Assembly: GCA_017963165.1 (NCBI GenBank) | Contig: JAGCTZ010000068.1 | Span: forward strand, 1 to 26,778 | DNA length: 26,778 nt | Direction of reading: 5' to 3' | Source of the DNA: Treponema sp. | GTDB lineage: Bacteria; Spirochaetota; Spirochaetia; Treponematales; Treponemataceae | In this document: positions 5,988 to 12,708 of the stretch, in pieces | Layout of the letters: each line of letters opens with the position of its first letter | How positions within the stretch are numbered: position 1 is the stretch's first letter | Notes under the pieces: model-generated | Seen by the model: only the letters and a program-made list of their open reading frames with translations | Told to the model about the DNA's origin: nothing | Database searches by the model: none | Position numbers and translations under genes: made by a program

Positions 5988-6584
5988 TTAAATTTCCTTG
6001 AATGTCTTTCCAAAGTGAATAAGATAATCTGTGAAAGAAGCATAACTCAAAATAAGAGAAATAATAAACAGGCAGATAGAAACAATTTTGAGTACGCCAA
6101 AGCCTTCCGGAATACAATCAAATCTTACAAGGATTTCAAGGAAGAGTGCGTAAAAACCGGTAACAACATAACTAACTGTCTTGATTTTTCCACCTTTGCG
6201 GGCTGCAATTGCAACACCCTTTTTGGCAGCAATCATGCGCAGAAAGTTCTGTGCCATTTCGCGGTACATTATAAGAATGAAAATAAAACGAGGAGTATAA
6301 CCTCCAGTTGTTCCTGCAGAGAACATAAGACAGGCAAATGTTGTCATATGAAGAATTACATCTGCAAACGGATCAAAAAGCTTTCCAAAATCGCTTACTT
6401 CGTTGTGCTTACGTGCATAATAGCCGTCAAGAAAGTCTGTAAATTCTGCAAAACACAAAAGTGGAAGAGCTATAATTATAGAAAGTCGTGGGAAAAGCCC
6501 TGTCCAGATTGGAACGAAGTAAAGAAGAAAAAAGATTGGTGCAAAAATAATACGAGTTAATGTAAATCCGTTTGAAGGTTTCAT
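5988..6584 (-). CDS. pgsA: CDP-diacylglycerol-glycerol-3-phosphate phosphatidyltransferase
   Basis: This 198-residue integral membrane enzyme has the CDP-alcohol phosphotransferase signature DG(x)2AR(x)8G(x)3D(x)3D, present as DGYYAR, then G, then D and D in 'KLFDPFAD' (about 53-75). Four to five further hydrophobic segments follow. PgsA makes phosphatidylglycerol phosphate, the first committed step to phosphatidylglycerol and cardiolipin. Other CDP-alcohol transferases share the motif; PgsA is preferred by length and the 'NGFTLTRI' N terminus (usually N.LT..R). A near-consensus promoter lies 6 nt from the ATG and there is no Shine-Dalgarno, so the message is probably leaderless. It is likely co-transcribed with nnr. 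Confidence 0.85.
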   Translation of the reverse strand: MKPSNGFTLTRIIFAPIFFLLYFVPIWTGLFPRLSIIIALPLLCFAEFTDFLDGYYARKHNEVSDFGKLFDPFADVILHMTTFACLMFSAGTTGGYTPRFIFILIMYREMAQNFLRMIAAKKGVAIAARKGGKIKTVSYVVTGFYALFLEILVRFDCIPEGFGVLKIVSICLFIISLILSYASFTDYLIHFGKTFKEI

Positions 6585-6590
6585 AAACTA

Positions 6591-6619
6591 ATTATCACAA
6601 ATAGAATGAGAAAAGTCAA
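6591..6619 (-). promoter_or_regulatory. pgsA promoter, leaderless arrangement
   Basis: On the minus strand, TTGACT (6614-6619) and GATAAT (6591-6596, preceded by TGT as in an extended -10) are exactly 17 bases apart. Only six bases separate the -10 box from the pgsA ATG, so transcription should begin at or just before the start codon. Confidence 0.75.
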
Positions 6620-6649
6620 CTGTACACCACAACCACTGTCTTACAGGAA

Positions 6650-6959
6650 CAGGGCATCCGCATTATAATATATCATATAGAAAAATACAGGCTACTCCCG
6701 TGAGAATTGACGGGCGCCTGCGGGCTGAGCAATTTTTTTTGAAGAAATCCTGCGGTTTACTTTGTAAATCCTCGGATTTCTTTTATGGCATGCGCCAAAA
6801 ATTCTCAGATGCAGTCACCCGCCAATTCTCACTCCGTAGCCTGTATTTTTCAAATTATGCATTAAGGGTATCTGCATTATACCCTAAAGAACCTTTTATG
6901 AAAAAACCCGTGGGAGCATTTTTTCATCATATAAATTCTTTTATAATGCGGAGGCCCTG
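6650..6959. mobile_element. MITE-like palindromic element with terminal inverted repeats
   Basis: Terminal inverted repeats at 6650-6668 and 6941-6959 match at 18 of 19 positions (CAGGGC, then CCGCATTATAA). The flanks are TTACAGGAA (6641-6649) and TTACTGGAA (6961-6969, one base beyond the repeat). This is a candidate 9-bp target duplication with one mismatch. The right copy covers the stop codon of the kinase gene. Inside are a 170-nt imperfect hairpin (6681-6850), AGGGTAT/ATACCCT (6865-6885), and TGAAAAAA/TTTTTTCA (6899-6926). There is no transposase; the one open frame (6700-6960) looks like no protein and merely reads through the hairpins. I infer a non-autonomous element, which may also end transcription from the kinase gene. 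Confidence 0.62.
6681..6850. repeat. 170-nt long imperfect hairpin
   Basis: The outermost stem is a perfect 15 bp (6681-6695 with 6836-6850). Moving inward, 6700-6709 pairs with 6823-6832, 6711-6714 with 6818-6821, 6718-6721 with 6811-6814, 6725-6729 with 6804-6808, 6731-6737 with 6797-6803, and 6742-6750 with 6774-6782. A small apical stem near 6754-6770 closes it. The stacking of short stems with small internal loops suggests either a folded RNA or a cruciform-forming palindrome. Confidence 0.82.
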
Positions 6960-6960
6960 A

Positions 6961-7782
6961 TTACTGGAATTGTTTAAAGTCATGCACAATACTTACGGCT
7001 GAACGGGTTTCATATTGTGGCAATTCTTTTCTGACAATTTCCAGCGCCTGTTCTACAAGGCCTGGTGCATCGGTTACGCCGTAAAGAACAAAGACTCCGT
7101 CTTCTATAGCAGCATGTAAAAAGTCAATTTTGATTTTATATTCAAAAATGAGCTTATTAACTGCGGCTTGAGCTTTAAGCATTTCTTCTACAAGCTTTGT
7201 GCCTTCTGCTTCTTTTGTTGGTGTTATATGAGCGCGTGTAAAATCTGCAATTATATTGGCGCAGTCATTTATGGCAACAGAACCCGTATTCAAAAGCATA
7301 TGGAAATTTGTAGGATCATCAATGTCGATGTTGTAAAAGTTTTTGTGGAAACCGTTTCTGTTTGTATCGCTTTCCTGAATATGCTGGCGGGCCTGTTTTT
7401 CGTTCCAGTCGAACTCTTCCATAAGGCGTGCAATTCTTGTTTTTTCGTTTGCAATAAGACGGACTGCAACGTGATTAGGTACAGAACTAAAAAGTGCAAA
7501 AGCACCTCTTCCAATTATGATGATGTTTCCTTTGGAGGCAGCTTCGAGCATGGCATATTGCGAAAGATTCTGGTAAGCATCGCGGTCTTTTGTCATAGAG
7601 GCAAAAAATCCCGGCTTACGCTCATCATATTTTGGTAATTTTGCTGCAGGAAAACCAAGTTCCAGAATTCTTTGTTCAATCTGCTTACGGGTGATGAATT
7701 TATAATCGAGTTTTGCAGCAAGTTCCTGAGCAACTTCGTCACCTTTTGCAGCAACCTGTCGTGCGAGTGTAATAATTGCCAT
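6961..7782 (-). CDS. Cytidylate kinase-like family protein
   Basis: This 273-residue protein resembles the cytidylate kinase-like (Cytidylate_kin2) family. It starts 'MAIITLARQ', continues with 'VAQELAAKLDYKFITRKQIEQRI', and has 'IIIGRGAFALF' (about 90-100) and 'VRLIA' followed by a lid-like R/E-rich helix. The nucleotide loop usually contains GSGG, but here reads VAAKGDEVA, so phosphate binding may be altered. About 70 C-terminal residues ('DGVFVLYGVTDAPGLVEQAL') look like a BON-type fold and are not part of a standard kinase. The ATG at 7782 is chosen because AGGAGG precedes it by five bases; a GTG two codons earlier overlaps that site. True CMP kinase activity is uncertain. Confidence 0.72.
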   Translation of the reverse strand: MAIITLARQVAAKGDEVAQELAAKLDYKFITRKQIEQRILELGFPAAKLPKYDERKPGFFASMTKDRDAYQNLSQYAMLEAASKGNIIIIGRGAFALFSSVPNHVAVRLIANEKTRIARLMEEFDWNEKQARQHIQESDTNRNGFHKNFYNIDIDDPTNFHMLLNTGSVAINDCANIIADFTRAHITPTKEAEGTKLVEEMLKAQAAVNKLIFEYKIKIDFLHAAIEDGVFVLYGVTDAPGLVEQALEIVRKELPQYETRSAVSIVHDFKQFQ

Positions 7783-7801
7783 AGACACCTCCTTGAAAAT
7801 G

Positions 7802-7829
7802 TTGCAATTCTATGTTTTTTTCTTATAAT
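7802..7829 (+). promoter_or_regulatory. Promoter of the Nudix gene
   Basis: TTGCAA (7802-7807) and TATAAT (7824-7829) are 16 bases apart, 23 bases before the ATG. A normal leader with GAGGAA follows, in contrast to the leaderless starts elsewhere in the window. Confidence 0.7.
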
Positions 7830-7852
7830 TATGATAAGACTAGAGGAACTAT

Positions 7853-8431
7853 ATGTCAAATTATTTTACTAGTGAAGACGAAAATCTTAAATGGACGAGC
7901 GGCGAAAAAAAGATTCTTTTGAAAACTGTTGTTTTTGATGTTACAAGCAGCACAAATACGTATAAAAACATTGTTAAAGGGGATTATATTGTTCTTGATG
8001 CGCCAGACTGGGTTATTGTAATTCCTGAAATTGAAAAGTCTGGTGATTCTGATAAGGCCTTTTATATGGTAAAACAGTGGCGTCATGGTTCAAAAAGTCT
8101 TAGTGTTGAATTTCCTGGTGGTGTAATTGATAAAGGAGAAACTCCCGAAGCTGCAGCACGCCGTGAATTACTTGAAGAAACTGGTTGTCGTGCCGGAAAA
8201 CTTACAAAGCTTGGAGAAGTAAATCCGAATCCTGCGCTTTTTTCGAATAAGGTGCATGTTTTTCTGGCACAGGAGCTTGAATGTACAAATACTCAGGATT
8301 TAGATAATGATGAATTTGTGAATGTTATAAAGGTTCCTGTTGAACAGATTATAGCAGATATGGGAACTGAACAATTTCCTCATGCCCTGATGTCTACGGC
8401 GATGATGTTTTATTTGAAGAAGGATTGTTGA
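7853..8431 (+). CDS. Nudix hydrolase, ADP-ribose pyrophosphatase-like
   Basis: This 192-residue protein has a complete Nudix box: G90, E96, R104-E105-L106, E108-E109 and G111. The PGG immediately before the box and 'NPALFSNKVHVFLAQ' after it are typical of the ADP-ribose pyrophosphatase (NudF-like) group, which splits ADP-ribose to AMP and ribose-5-phosphate. The exact substrate cannot be fixed from sequence. The start has GAGGAA nearby and a clear promoter. The gene diverges from the kinase-like gene and ends in a G+C-rich repeat and a strong terminator. NAD breakdown products would connect it loosely to the Nnr repair enzyme nearby, but that is inference. Confidence 0.85.
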   Translation: MSNYFTSEDENLKWTSGEKKILLKTVVFDVTSSTNTYKNIVKGDYIVLDAPDWVIVIPEIEKSGDSDKAFYMVKQWRHGSKSLSVEFPGGVIDKGETPEAAARRELLEETGCRAGKLTKLGEVNPNPALFSNKVHVFLAQELECTNTQDLDNDEFVNVIKVPVEQIIADMGTEQFPHALMSTAMMFYLKKDC

Positions 8432-8479
8432 GCGGGCGTTGCGGGCGGCGTTTGAGCCCGCTGGGTGGGGTAGACGAAA

Positions 8480-8530
8480 ATAAAAAATGCACGGTGGTTG
8501 AGCTTGTCGAAACTACCGTGCATTTTTTAT
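8480..8530. terminator. Bidirectional terminator between convergent genes
   Basis: A perfect 16-bp stem pairs 8480-8495 (ATAAAAAATGCACGGT) with 8515-8530. The A-run on one side and T-run on the other make it work in both directions, for the Nudix gene and the LysM-like gene. The loop contains a copy of the dispersed TTGAGC/GTCGAA repeat. Flanking sequence adds another inverted repeat, AGCGGGC/GCCCGCT (8431-8437 with 8456-8462), and GGGCTCCGCCC (8544-8554), which is the reverse of a motif near 755. Confidence 0.85.
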
Positions 8531-8577
8531 TTGAGGCGTAGCGGGGCTCCGCCCTACTGGAACCTAAAACCTGGAAC

Positions 8578-9267
8578 CTATTTACCGTATGTATCGTATT
8601 CTTTTTTAGGATCGTAAGTTCCTGTTCTGTATTCACCGGTAAGACTTGGGATAGACATCTTCATACCAGGAAGAATAAGGTTAGGATCTTCCGGTTTTGG
8701 CATTTTTGATTTGTTTGCCTGATAAAGATTTTCCCAAAGCAGTGGGTTGTTGTAAACATAAGGCCGGCCCGAAATATTCCAGTAGCAGTCTTTTGTTTCT
8801 GCCCAAGGACGAACAATATATTCTGCTGGAAGAGGAGTTGTTTCTGCAACACCTTCGAGCGATGCAAGTGAAAGCTTTGCATATTCATTTGCGCGGGCCC
8901 ATTCTTCTGCTTCAAAAGAAGCTTCTGCGTTTGCAAGGTTTTCCTTTGCTGCAGTATATGCCATTGGGAAAATGTTTGGAGCATCGATTGATTCTGCCCA
9001 GGCAAGCTTATTTTTTGCGAGTTTAATATTATCTTCTGCTTCGCCCATAGAAAGTATTCTTGCAATATATGCCTTTGAAAGCTCTGCGTTTTTCTTTGCT
9101 TCTTCTGAATAAGCAATTGCATCATCGTATTCGCCTGCATCCATTGCTTTTTCAGCCTTCTGTGTATATTCGTCTGCAAGCTTTTGATATGTATTGTTCT
9201 TGTAGCTTGCTGCAAAAATAGAAGCAGTCATCAAAACTGCAACAATTATTGATACTAACTTTTTCAT
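8578..9267 (-). CDS. Exported protein with C-terminal LysM-like domain (TmpB-like)
   Basis: This 229-residue secreted protein has a signal peptide (MKKLVSIIVAVLM...ASIFAA, cleavage near residue 20). An alanine-rich helical region with tandem 'A..YAKLS'-like helices (about 25-140) follows. The C-terminal domain reads 'YIVRPW...DCYWNISGRPYVY', then 'WENLYQANKSKMP', then 'LILPGMKMSIP', the usual order of a LysM peptidoglycan-binding fold with a divergent start. Its ATG overlaps the stop of the preceding lipoprotein gene (ATGA), so translation is coupled. The arrangement of a helical lipoprotein followed by a LysM protein resembles TmpA and TmpB of Treponema pallidum; homology is plausible but unverified. 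Cell-envelope tethering to peptidoglycan is the likely role. Confidence 0.72.
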   Translation of the reverse strand: MKKLVSIIVAVLMTASIFAASYKNNTYQKLADEYTQKAEKAMDAGEYDDAIAYSEEAKKNAELSKAYIARILSMGEAEDNIKLAKNKLAWAESIDAPNIFPMAYTAAKENLANAEASFEAEEWARANEYAKLSLASLEGVAETTPLPAEYIVRPWAETKDCYWNISGRPYVYNNPLLWENLYQANKSKMPKPEDPNLILPGMKMSIPSLTGEYRTGTYDPKKEYDTYGK

Positions 9268-10286
9268 TTTGCATCACCTCCGAAATCAATAGAGATGTCG
9301 TCGCTAAGGTAAGCCTCAGCATCTGCCGGGTCTGCATAGTCGTCTTCTTCAAGAAGAACTGCATCCTCGTCTTCAATTCCGTCAAGATCGCCGACAATTG
9401 GAGCTTCGCGGTCAGCTTCTTCTGCAACTGCAGCACTTTCTTCTACGCTCTTCTTAGCAGCTTCTATAGCGGCAAGAGCAGCTTCTCTCTTTTCGTAAAT
9501 ATCTTCGTAGAGTTCTGTGAAAATATCGTAAGCTTCATCATAGTAATCAATGGCAGTTTCAAAGCCCATCATAGAGTAGCTTGCATCACCTTTTTTGAAA
9601 ATATCTACAGCTCTGTTATATTCTTTCTTTTGAGAAACGCCGGCTTTTACGGAATCTGCATCTTTCTTTGCTTCAAGTGCATCGTTACGTGCATCTTTAG
9701 CAAGATCTTTTGAAAGGGTAGCGTATACTGTCTTAAAGTTTGTATAAGCAGAAGTTGCGGCAGACAGTAAATCATCTGCAGAACTTCCATCTGTTTCGGC
9801 AAGTTCGTCAAATTTATCCATGTCTTTGCAACCCTGATCGTAAGGATCTTTTACAAGAACTGGAACTTCATGGTCGTCAATTTTTTCTTTTAATGCATCT
9901 GCCTTTGCATAAGCTTCGAGGGCTTTATATACTTTGGCGAGTTCTGCACATTCCTGAGAAACATCTTCTCCATTGTCCGCTCTTTCCTTAAGTTCCTTAT
10001 ATCGTTCCTCAAGGTCATCGAACATATAAAAATTATCGGCGCCAGAGTCAATTGCTGACTGACGTGCTGAATCCATAGTTGCCAAAGCCAATTCATTTGC
10101 TGCTGTTGAAACAGTCTCCTGGATGTCTTCTACAGCTTCTACAATTTCTGCAATTTCCTGTACTGGTGTTTCTTCGATTGCTGGAGGTGTTGGCTCTGGA
10201 ATATCTTCCACAGCTTCTTTTGAACCACAAGAAACAAAGGACAGTATTAAGAAAACAGAAAGAGCAAAAAATGCTAGTTTTTTCAT
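9264..10286 (-). CDS. Acidic helical/TPR-like lipoprotein (TmpA-like)
   Basis: This 340-residue lipoprotein has a short signal peptide ending in FVSC, with the lipidated cysteine at 20. A proline/glutamate-rich linker follows, then a long alanine- and charge-rich helical region. The helix pairs 'AVDIFKKGDASYSMMGFETAIDYYDEAYDIF' look like one or two TPR units. The C terminus is extremely acidic. The ATG at 10286 is chosen because GAGGAA lies upstream; a GTG four codons earlier has no such site. A promoter with 17-bp spacing precedes it. It is followed by a translationally coupled LysM protein. A TmpA-like envelope role is suggested by size, layout and partner, with only moderate confidence. 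Confidence 0.7.
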   Translation of the reverse strand: MKKLAFFALSVFLILSFVSCGSKEAVEDIPEPTPPAIEETPVQEIAEIVEAVEDIQETVSTAANELALATMDSARQSAIDSGADNFYMFDDLEERYKELKERADNGEDVSQECAELAKVYKALEAYAKADALKEKIDDHEVPVLVKDPYDQGCKDMDKFDELAETDGSSADDLLSAATSAYTNFKTVYATLSKDLAKDARNDALEAKKDADSVKAGVSQKKEYNRAVDIFKKGDASYSMMGFETAIDYYDEAYDIFTELYEDIYEKREAALAAIEAAKKSVEESAAVAEEADREAPIVGDLDGIEDEDAVLLEEDDYADPADAEAYLSDDISIDFGGDAK

Positions 10287-10316
10287 AATATTCCTCACAT
10301 TTTAAAGAATTGATTT

Positions 10317-10345
10317 ATTTTAACCCATAAAATCCAATCTTACAA
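10317..10345 (-). promoter_or_regulatory. Promoter of the TmpA/TmpB-like operon
   Basis: On the minus strand, TTGTAA (10340-10345) and TAAAAT (10317-10322) are separated by 17 bases. The predicted start site leaves a leader of about 20-25 nt containing the GAGGAA ribosome binding site. Confidence 0.65.
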
Positions 10346-10461
10346 CTTTATTATCGGCAAATTCGGTTAAAAAACGGTGAATTCTGTAGAAAATTTCCTA
10401 TATATAGAAAATATGTGGTAAAATTGATTAAGTGTGAAAAAAGTGTCACAAGGAGATGCTT

Positions 10462-10686
10462 ATGGCTGATGATTTTTCATTTGAAATTACACAAAGCGTT
10501 GGTACTATTGCCGAAGGTAAAGGTGGCTGGAATCTTGAATTAAATCTTGTTTCCTGGGGTGGCCGTCCTGCAAAATATGATGTTCGAAGCTGGTCTCCGG
10601 ATCATCAAAAAATGGGCAAAGGCATTACCTTTACAAAAGAAGAGCTTGTAGCATTTAAAGATTTGTTAAATAAAGTAGAATTGTAG
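10462..10686 (+). CDS. YdbC-like PC4-family single-stranded nucleic acid-binding protein
   Basis: This 74-residue protein matches the YdbC family, bacterial relatives of the eukaryotic PC4 coactivator domain. Characteristic blocks are 'GKGGWNLELNLVSWGG.PAKYDVRSWSPDH' and 'KMGKGITFTKEE', followed by a C-terminal helix. Members form dimers that bind single-stranded DNA through a curved beta-sheet. The cellular role is not established. The ATG at 10462 is preferred over the one two codons earlier because AGGAG (10451-10455) is spaced six bases from it. It stands alone, with a TAAAAT -10 candidate at 10419-10424 and no clear -35. A palindromic repeat follows directly at its stop codon. Confidence 0.87.
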   Translation: MADDFSFEITQSVGTIAEGKGGWNLELNLVSWGGRPAKYDVRSWSPDHQKMGKGITFTKEELVAFKDLLNKVEL

Positions 10687-10723
10687 GCCCTTCGACTTGC
10701 GGTTCCTGAGCCTGTCGAAGGGC
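10687..10723. repeat. Dispersed GTCGAAGGG-type palindrome, copy 3
   Basis: A perfect 10-bp stem, GCCCTTCGAC (10687-10696) with GTCGAAGGGC (10714-10723), sits between the convergent YdbC-like and holA genes. It is followed by CAGGGACC, as in copy 1. No T-run follows, so it is not a classic terminator, though it may protect both 3' ends. Confidence 0.7.
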
Positions 10724-10737
10724 AGGGACCACATGTT

Positions 10738-11769
10738 CTAATACTCTGCAGTTGCCAGAGATGCGCCTTTTTTGATGATTATTTCGAAAAGCATTTTCTG
10801 CAGAAGAATATCCTCTGTTGCGCTTCCGTCTGAACGAATCTGCATATCTGTTGATGCAAGAATTGCAAGAATAGCTGTTGCCTGGCCTGTTGTCCAGATT
10901 TTAGCTGCTTTTCTATATTGATTCTGAATTATATTGCTGCCAAAGCCGTTTGATTTTAATGTTGCTTCATCTGCACCAAAACCGCCATAGCTTTCGGCCT
11001 GAAGCTTATGCCAGAGCACAAGTCTTCTAAAGCATGAAGAAAGACCTGCAATAAGCAGAACAGAAGAATTGTCTTTTGAAAGTCTTATTCCCTGAAGTAC
11101 AGAAAGAGCTTCCTCCAGCCGCTGTTCCGGTGATTCCGAGGTCGAAAGCATCTGCTTAAAAAGAGTAAAAGCATTTTCTTCGCGGTTATGTGTAAGGAAG
11201 GAATCTACATCTTCGGGAGTTACTGTTTTGCCTTTTTCAAGACAAAGGAAAAAGCGGGAGCATTCATTTTTAAGTGCCAGCGTATTGTTGTCGACCATAT
11301 CAAGAATAAGCTGGGCTGCATCCGGCGTAAGTCCATAGCCGTTTTTTCGGAAATAATCTGTAAGCCATGGGATTTTTTTATTGTCAAACATTTCCCAGAA
11401 TTTCTGTTTGTTTGATGCAGGGACAAGTTTATCTAGCTTTGAATCAACAGAAATTTCGTCGGAAACAAGAATAAGGGCAGAAGAGTCTTCGCCTGAATCA
11501 GCTACCGATTTACACCAATCCTCGATAAGTTGTATATCATCCTTTTTCTTAAGCAGTTCTGCGTTTTTGCAGATTACACAGGTTGCCGAAGCAAAAAGAT
11601 TTCCGTTTTCGAGCATTGAAAGTGCCTGCCCGATAGATGTTTCGTTGAGGTAGTAAATATGTTCTTCACTTTCGCCAAATTTTTTGTTGAGGGCTTTTTT
11701 GACAGCATCAACTGCTTCATCCCGCAAGCCGAATTCAGGTCCAGTATAAAGATAAATCGGTGTTGTCAT
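10738..11769 (-). CDS. holA: DNA polymerase III subunit delta
   Basis: This 343-residue protein has the features of the clamp-loader delta subunit. It has an N-terminal 'PIYLYTGPEFGLRDEAVDAV' (normally LL.GdE..L), a central 'LYTDYFRKNGYGLTPDAAQLILDMVDNNTLALKNE'-type helical region (about 155-190), and a C-terminal collar helix bundle with 'LLIAGLSSCFRRLVLWH'. Delta opens the beta clamp during loading. The ATG lies three bases after the lexA stop, with no good Shine-Dalgarno, so its translation is probably coupled to lexA. Linkage to an SOS repressor suggests shared transcription with DNA-damage control, but no operator was identified. Confidence 0.85.
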   Translation of the reverse strand: MTTPIYLYTGPEFGLRDEAVDAVKKALNKKFGESEEHIYYLNETSIGQALSMLENGNLFASATCVICKNAELLKKKDDIQLIEDWCKSVADSGEDSSALILVSDEISVDSKLDKLVPASNKQKFWEMFDNKKIPWLTDYFRKNGYGLTPDAAQLILDMVDNNTLALKNECSRFFLCLEKGKTVTPEDVDSFLTHNREENAFTLFKQMLSTSESPEQRLEEALSVLQGIRLSKDNSSVLLIAGLSSCFRRLVLWHKLQAESYGGFGADEATLKSNGFGSNIIQNQYRKAAKIWTTGQATAILAILASTDMQIRSDGSATEDILLQKMLFEIIIKKGASLATAEY

Positions 11770-11772
11770 AAT

Positions 11773-12384
11773 TTAGTAAGTTCTTAAAATATTGGAAAGA
11801 ATTCCTACAATGCGCACATCTTTGCAATAGATTGCAGGAAAATCAGGATTCTCCGGCTGGAGTCGGATTCTTTCGGATTCTTTGTAATATCTTTTAAGTG
11901 TGATTGCGTCGTCAATAACTGCGACAATAATCTGTCCGTCTACAGCGGTGTTTGTCTGCTCAATAACGGCAAGGTCTCCGTCAAGAATACCTGCATTTAT
12001 CATACTCAAGCCGCGGACACGCAATGCAAAATAATTTTTTCCAGGACGTATAAATGGCTCGGTAAGATTTAAATAGCCATCAAGATTTTCTTCGCTCAAA
12101 AGAGGTTTACCTGCGGCTACAGTTCCAAGCAGAGGAACTTTTCCAACAAAAGGGGCAGGAGTTTTTTCGCGAAGATCAGAAAGGACTCTTATAGAACGTG
12201 AACGTTTCTGTGACTGAGACAGAAAGCCTTTTTTTTGCAGGGCAATAATATGATCCTGAACTGCTCTTATAGAAATACTAAAATGTTCGCTTATTTCTCT
12301 GACAGTTGGTGGATAACTGTTTTCTTCTGAAAAGTTAGTAATAAAGGTCAGAACTTCTTTTTGTCTGTCTGTAATACCTTTCAT
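11773..12384 (-). CDS. lexA: LexA SOS repressor
   Basis: This 203-residue repressor has a winged helix-turn-helix ('MKGITDRQKEVLTFI', 'PPTVREISEHFSISIRAVQDHI', residues 1-65) and an S24 autopeptidase domain. The cleavage site is A91-G92, the nucleophile S127 lies in 'RGLSM', and the base is K164 in 'ITLKRYY'. Most LexA proteins have GDSM at the serine; here the residue before it is leucine, a notable deviation, although the catalytic dyad is intact. The ATG at 12384 has AGGAGGG upstream; the longer frame would run into ptsH. It lies 22 bp after ptsH and three bases before holA, forming one unit. I could not identify a SOS box in the window. Confidence 0.9.
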   Translation of the reverse strand: MKGITDRQKEVLTFITNFSEENSYPPTVREISEHFSISIRAVQDHIIALQKKGFLSQSQKRSRSIRVLSDLREKTPAPFVGKVPLLGTVAAGKPLLSEENLDGYLNLTEPFIRPGKNYFALRVRGLSMINAGILDGDLAVIEQTNTAVDGQIIVAVIDDAITLKRYYKESERIRLQPENPDFPAIYCKDVRIVGILSNILRTY

Positions 12385-12406
12385 ATAGTTGCCCTCCTTT
12401 TTTTTA

Positions 12407-12673
12407 TTATTCCTCTTCGAACTTTGATTCAAACAAAGCTTCGATTGTTGCGGCTGCTTCTGATTCATCAGGACCTTCAACAACCATTGTCATCTGGGTG
12501 TTGTAGCCTGCTCCCATTGCAATAACACCCATAATTGATTTTGCATTTACTGTTGTTTCGTCGCGTGCCAGTGTGATTTCTGCTTCAAATTTGTTAGCAG
12601 TCTGTGCAATAATTGCAGCTGGTCTGGCGTGAATGCCTGCACGGTTCTGAACAGTAAGAATTTTCTCAATCAT
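12407..12673 (-). CDS. ptsH: Phosphocarrier protein HPr
   Basis: This 88-residue HPr has the phosphorylated histidine H15 in 'AGIHARPAA' and the regulatory serine S46 in 'NAKSIMG'. H15 would be phosphorylated by enzyme I, while S46 would be the target of the HPr kinase encoded immediately upstream. The start has GAGGAA at normal spacing. The gene sits 35 bp after hprK and 22 bp before lexA. No enzyme I or enzyme II is in the window, so HPr may act mainly in regulation here, but that cannot be settled from this segment. Confidence 0.95.
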   Translation of the reverse strand: MIEKILTVQNRAGIHARPAAIIAQTANKFEAEITLARDETTVNAKSIMGVIAMGAGYNTQMTMVVEGPDESEAAATIEALFESKFEEE

Positions 12674-12708
12674 AATAATTTCCTCGACAGTTGCCTGCCT
12701 TATATATT

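Noticed and set aside
5959..6117. N-terminal extension of Nnr
   Set aside because: It would overlap pgsA by over 100 bp and adds residues not seen in the family.
6700..6960. 86-residue plus-strand protein
   Set aside because: The frame lies across the palindromic element, has no ribosome binding site, and resembles no protein; it reads through inverted repeats.
10687..10723. Terminator between the YdbC-like gene and holA
   Set aside because: The stem is strong, but there is no T-run on either side; recorded as a dispersed palindrome instead.
12385..12406. SOS operator in front of lexA
   Set aside because: The short gap after ptsH holds only the ribosome binding site; no palindromic operator could be recognised.
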